Of a stretch of 24,516 bases of DNA, positions 21,259 to 24,516 are shown one piece after another. Position 1 is the first letter of the stretch. Every line of letters begins with the position of its first letter. Made by a program: the position numbers and the translations under genes. The notes under the pieces were generated by a model. That model searched no databases. It worked only from the letters and a program-made list of their open reading frames with translations, and was not told where the DNA came from. This stretch comes from CAZUFB01 sp048173955 (GTDB lineage Bacteria > Actinomycetota > Coriobacteriia > Coriobacteriales > UMGS124): the NCBI GenBank assembly GCA_048173955.1, contig DBEYOB010000041.1, positions 1 through 24,516 of the forward strand, in the 5' to 3' direction.

Positions 21259-23956
21259 ATGCGAACACATCCTCGGTAGAATCGGAGGGCTCGGGCATCC
21301 AAGCGGCGAACTGGGTCGGCTCGGTCCAGATCTGCTCGAGCTCGGGGTCGCTGCTGGGGCTGACCTTCACCTGGAAGCCGCGCAGGGTGTAGGTGCCGTA
21401 CTCCGGGTTGTAGGGCGGGTCGTTCTTGGTCAGCACGTTGATGTTGGCGATCTTGTAGGCCAGCGACGGGTCCTCGGAGTCGAGCAGCTCGGGGAACCAG
21501 AAGCGCTCCTGGTACACGACGCCCTTCGCGATGGCCGTGGTGACCTTCGCCTTGCCGTGCGTCTTGCCGCGGCGGCTCTCGATGTTGACCCACTGGCCGT
21601 CCTCGATGCCGTAGGTCGCGGCGTCGTCGGGGTGGATCCACATCTCGGGCACGGGGTAGATCTCGCGCAGGTAGGGGATGTTGCGCAGCGTGCCGTGGTG
21701 GTACATCGGCAGACGGCCCTCGGTGAGGACGAGCGGGTACTCGGTGTCGGTCAGCGGGGACTCGGCCGGCTCCTGGTAGTAGCAGAGCGGCTCGTAGTCG
21801 GCCGAGGCGGGCTCGACGTCGAAGTGCTCGGCCTCGGCGCAGTGCGCCCACGGGTAGCCCGTGCGGCCGAGGATGGTGTTGGACTCGCAGTAGACCTCGA
21901 GCTTCTTCGAGGGGGTGCCGAAGCCCTTGGGCTTGCCGGTCTCCTCGTCGGTCTGCAGGTAGACGCCGTAGGTGCGGTACTCCTCCTCGGTCGCCCACTG
22001 GACGACGCCCGCCTCGCACAGCTCGTCCCACGTCATGTCGAGCGAGCCGAGGTGCTGCAGCTGCTTCTCGTACTCGTTCTTGTAGAACGGCGTGGTGAAG
22101 CAGGCTTCCTCGTCGAACGCCTTGGGGCAGTGCTCGTTGCCGAGCTCGGCGCACTTCTGGACGATCTGGGTCCAGATGATGCCCTCCTCGACGGTCTCGA
22201 ACAGGTGGGTGACGGCCTGGCGCACGACGATGGTGTTGAGCTGCGGAATCGGCAGATTGGTCTCAAGCCACTCGGTGCAGGGCAGCAGCAGGTCGGCGCA
22301 GAGCACCGAGAACGCGGTGGGGTACATGTAGATGTGCACCACGTAGTCGAGGTGCGGCACGATCTCGTCGAGGCAGCTGGAGTTGCCGAGCACGACGTGC
22401 TTGTTGCCCGAACGCTCGATCCACATGTGGATCTGGTAGGGGTCGCCGTCCTTCATGGCCTTGAAGACGTCGGGGATGAAGGCCATGTCCCAGCTCATGA
22501 GGCCCTTGTGCTCGACGTAGCCGCAGCGCTTGAGGACCTTCTCCTGAGACAGGAGGCGCGGGGTGTTGCCGAGCTGGTCCTTGCACGGGGCGTTCGCGAA
22601 GCGCTGGAGCATGGTGCCGGGCTTCTCGATGTTGCCCATGAGGAACTCGAGGTTCAGGGCCGCCAGCGCGCACTGCTGCGACTGGGCGTACTGGTCGATG
22701 GCGACGCCCTGCATGATGCCGGACTGGCCCTCGGGGTCGGTGTAGATCTCGAGCGCCTTCTCGATCTGGGCGGCGTCGAGCCAGCAGATCTCGGCCGCCT
22801 TCTCGAGGGTGAACTCCTCGACGGACTCCTTGAGGAGCTGGCCGCCGGTCTTGCAGGTCATGCCGTTGACCTCGTACTCGCCGAACAGGGCCGGGACGAC
22901 GCCCTCGTTCATCGGGTAGTCGACGACGACGGGCTCGTTCTTCTCGGAGTCCCACACCACGTAGTCGGTGTCGGAGCCCTCGAGGCCGGCCTCGGTCGCC
23001 TTGAGCGTGAGGCGCGTCTCGGGGTTCACCAGGTAGGGCATGTTGGTCCACGTCTGACAGAACTCGGCGTCGTAGCGCTCGTTGTCGAGGATCCACTTGG
23101 TCCAGGCCATCAGCAGCGCGGCGTCGGTGCCGGGGCGGATGGGCAGCCACACGTCGGCCTTGGCGGCGTCCATCGTGAAGCGCGGGTCGATGACGACGGT
23201 CTTGAGGCCTTGCGGGCGGTTGCGCAGCTCGGCGAGCGCGCGGCCGCCGGTCGCGACCGAGGAGTTCGACGGGTCGGTGCCCCAGAGCACCAGGCTCGTG
23301 ACGGCGCTGTCGGTGAAGTAGTAGTCCCAGCCGTTCGAGTCGGAGAACGACAGGTTGTTGGGCTTGCCGGCACCGTAGGCGAGCTGCGAGGCCGCCATAC
23401 GGGGCAGGTAGCACTGGGCGCAGCCGGGCTCCCAGACGTTGGGGGTGTTGATGGCCTCGCCGAAGCGCTTGACGTTCGAGAAGTGCGGGTTTCCGCCGCC
23501 GCCGGTCGAGACGCTGATGCACTCGGAACCGTACTTGTCGGAGAACTCGTTGATCTTGGTGGCGACCTCGGTCAGCGCCTCATCCCAGCTGATGCGCTCC
23601 CACTCGTTGCCGCCGCGCTCGCCGACGCGGCGCATGGGGTACTTGTTGCGGTTGGGGTGGTACAGCGCCTGAACGCCGGCCAGGCCCTTGGCGCACACGC
23701 CGCCCTGGCTCATCGGGCTCTCGGGGTTGCCTTCGAGCTTGATGACGCGTCCGTCCCTGACGTACGCGAGCACGGCGCAGCTTGCGATGCATGCGCGGCA
23801 CGAGGTCTTGACGATCTTGACCTCGTCAGCCTCTTCGGCCTTCGCGGGGTCGGCCTTCACCAGGCTGCCCGTGGCACCCATGCCGAGCGCCGCCACCGCA
23901 CCGAGCGCGGCCGCAGCCTTCACGAAGCTGCGACGCGTGCAAGTGGTTTGCGTCAT
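21248..23956 (-). CDS. Tat-exported molybdopterin oxidoreductase, DMSO reductase family (902 aa)
   Basis: ATG 23956 follows GAGGAGGG. A twin-arginine signal (CTRRSFVKAAAALGAVAALG, residues 6-25) is followed by a [4Fe-4S] motif CRACIASC with a distal Cys (Cys53, 56, 60 and 88). The MopB fold then runs to the C-terminus, ending with the YPLVLTEGRLPMYHHGTLRN and WIHPDDAATYGIEDGQWVNI segments of the dinucleotide-binding domain. Around residues 174-186, VWEPGCAQCYLPR offers Cys179 or Cys182 as a possible molybdenum ligand, though I could not align it to a solved structure. Ferredoxin (overlapping), TorD-like chaperone and LuxR regulator genes follow. This set is common in Eggerthellaceae and includes the catechol dehydroxylases and various S/N-oxide reductases. 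The substrate cannot be read from the sequence. It has no obvious membrane anchor. Confidence 0.92.
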   Translation of the reverse strand: MTQTTCTRRSFVKAAAALGAVAALGMGATGSLVKADPAKAEEADEVKIVKTSCRACIASCAVLAYVRDGRVIKLEGNPESPMSQGGVCAKGLAGVQALYHPNRNKYPMRRVGERGGNEWERISWDEALTEVATKINEFSDKYGSECISVSTGGGGNPHFSNVKRFGEAINTPNVWEPGCAQCYLPRMAASQLAYGAGKPNNLSFSDSNGWDYYFTDSAVTSLVLWGTDPSNSSVATGGRALAELRNRPQGLKTVVIDPRFTMDAAKADVWLPIRPGTDAALLMAWTKWILDNERYDAEFCQTWTNMPYLVNPETRLTLKATEAGLEGSDTDYVVWDSEKNEPVVVDYPMNEGVVPALFGEYEVNGMTCKTGGQLLKESVEEFTLEKAAEICWLDAAQIEKALEIYTDPEGQSGIMQGVAIDQYAQSQQCALAALNLEFLMGNIEKPGTMLQRFANAPCKDQLGNTPRLLSQEKVLKRCGYVEHKGLMSWDMAFIPDVFKAMKDGDPYQIHMWIERSGNKHVVLGNSSCLDEIVPHLDYVVHIYMYPTAFSVLCADLLLPCTEWLETNLPIPQLNTIVVRQAVTHLFETVEEGIIWTQIVQKCAELGNEHCPKAFDEEACFTTPFYKNEYEKQLQHLGSLDMTWDELCEAGVVQWATEEEYRTYGVYLQTDEETGKPKGFGTPSKKLEVYCESNTILGRTGYPWAHCAEAEHFDVEPASADYEPLCYYQEPAESPLTDTEYPLVLTEGRLPMYHHGTLRNIPYLREIYPVPEMWIHPDDAATYGIEDGQWVNIESRRGKTHGKAKVTTAIAKGVVYQERFWFPELLDSEDPSLAYKIANINVLTKNDPPYNPEYGTYTLRGFQVKVSPSSDPELEQIWTEPTQFAAWMPEPSDSTEDVFAYGA

Positions 23957-24062
23957 GGTTCCCTCCTCTGTCCTCACGATCTCTCTCCTGTTACGTTGTA
24001 TCTTCTGTGGGAGGCGTCTGGCAGCGCGCACGAGCCGGCGCCCCTCCCCCGACCCGCCGGCC

Positions 24063-24516
24063 TTACGCCAGCGACTCGAGGATGCGCGCACCGGCCTCGG
24101 TCGTGCGCCATGCGCCGTCCCACGAAAGACCACCTATGGTCTCGAGCTTGGAGATGAAGTACTCAGGGTAGATGCGCTTCGGGCTCTCGAGCGCGGGGTG
24201 GCCCTTAAGGTCCCGCTCGATCTGGGCGCGCGTCGCGCCGTCATCACCCGAGCAGATGTCGAGCACGCGGGCATAGAGCTCGAGGTAGGCCTCGGGCTCG
24301 CCGCCGAGCAGCTCGTCGAAGCGCGACTTGGGGTCGAACTGCGCCAGGGCTTCGCGCCCGGCGTCGGTCGTGTAGAGCACGTAGTCGACGGGCTGGTCCT
24401 CAGCCTGGTCGGCCGGCTGCGGCGCGGGGGCGGAGGCGTCCCCGTTCTCGGACGGGTCGGCGGCGCCGGCGTCGGGCGCAGCCGCGTCGGGCGCGTCGGG
24501 CTGCGCGGGGCAGACG
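24063..24516 (-). CDS. Partial protein of unknown function, possible winged-helix domain
   Basis: This gene enters from the right edge and ends at 24063; the start lies outside the window. The visible ~150 residues open with a Pro/Ala/Asp-rich low-complexity region (QPDAPDAAAPDAG and similar), then a folded part of about 110 residues: YTTDAGREALAQFDPKSRF, then YLELYARVLDICSGDDGATR, then AQIERDLKGHP, and finally SWDGAWRTTEAGARILESL. The last segment (W-x-T-T-E-A-G) and the helical spacing look like a winged helix-turn-helix, but no family is certain. It is on the same strand as, and 106 bases upstream of, the molybdopterin oxidoreductase, so it may belong to the same transcript or regulate it. 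Confidence 0.6.
   Translation of the reverse strand, partial: VCPAQPDAPDAAAPDAGAADPSENGDASAPAPQPADQAEDQPVDYVLYTTDAGREALAQFDPKSRFDELLGGEPEAYLELYARVLDICSGDDGATRAQIERDLKGHPALESPKRIYPEYFISKLETIGGLSWDGAWRTTEAGARILESLA

Noticed and set aside
21218..24157. 979-codon open frame on + over the molybdoenzyme genes
   Set aside because: The complementary strand encodes the unmistakable ferredoxin and oxidoreductase. This frame is Val/Leu/Gly/Asp-biased without motifs.

Overview
The window is GC-rich, coding-dense DNA that looks like a chromosome segment from the Coriobacteriia, most likely Eggerthellaceae (gut anaerobes such as Eggerthella, Gordonibacter or Slackia). The evidence is two LuxR-type regulators with 12 membrane spans, a Tat-exported FMN/FAD reductase, and a Tat-exported molybdopterin oxidoreductase with a four-cluster ferredoxin and a TorD-type chaperone. 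This combination is typical of those organisms. The assignment rests on protein character, not on a marker gene.

Layout. 1-790: remnants of two genes that have lost their 5' ends (oligoendopeptidase F and a molybdopterin oxidoreductase). 932-4431: NfeD, a stomatin-like SPFH protein and a HerA-like ATPase, all on +. 4432-5113: non-coding, with a strong terminator, a 16-bp tandem repeat and a 186-bp inverted-repeat element. 5114-8976: a LuxR membrane regulator divergent from a flavin reductase, with a perfect 17-bp-arm dyad between them. 8977-9610: convergent non-coding region with a terminator and a ~240-bp element bounded by ~44-bp inverted repeats. 9611-11944: a small DUF3592-like membrane protein (-), then an aminotransferase and QueD (+). 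12019-17749: a regulator/kinase module, described below. 17969-23956 (-): molybdopterin oxidoreductase, ferredoxin, TorD-like chaperone and a second LuxR membrane regulator. 24063-right edge: partial gene of unknown function.

The most interesting region is 12019-17749. A small HTH protein precedes a transmembrane Ser/Thr kinase. After the kinase come a membrane-anchored protein with an internal duplication (-) and, divergent from it, a zinc-ribbon protein and an SPFH-SHOCT protein (+). The same odd-length palindrome (half-sites TCAGTTG/CAACTGA around a central C) lies upstream of the kinase and in the divergent promoter region. In all three promoter directions a -10-like hexamer (TACAAT, TATCAT, CACAAT) begins exactly 30 bp from the palindrome centre, and no -35 box is visible. 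This predicts one activator, plausibly the neighbouring HTH protein, controlling a kinase plus membrane-stress-like effectors as a local regulon.

The other two functional themes are respiratory. Each LuxR membrane protein sits beside a Tat-exported reductase and may sense that enzyme's substrate. The flavin reductase lacks the His and Arg that bind substrate in fumarate reductases, so its substrate is probably something else.
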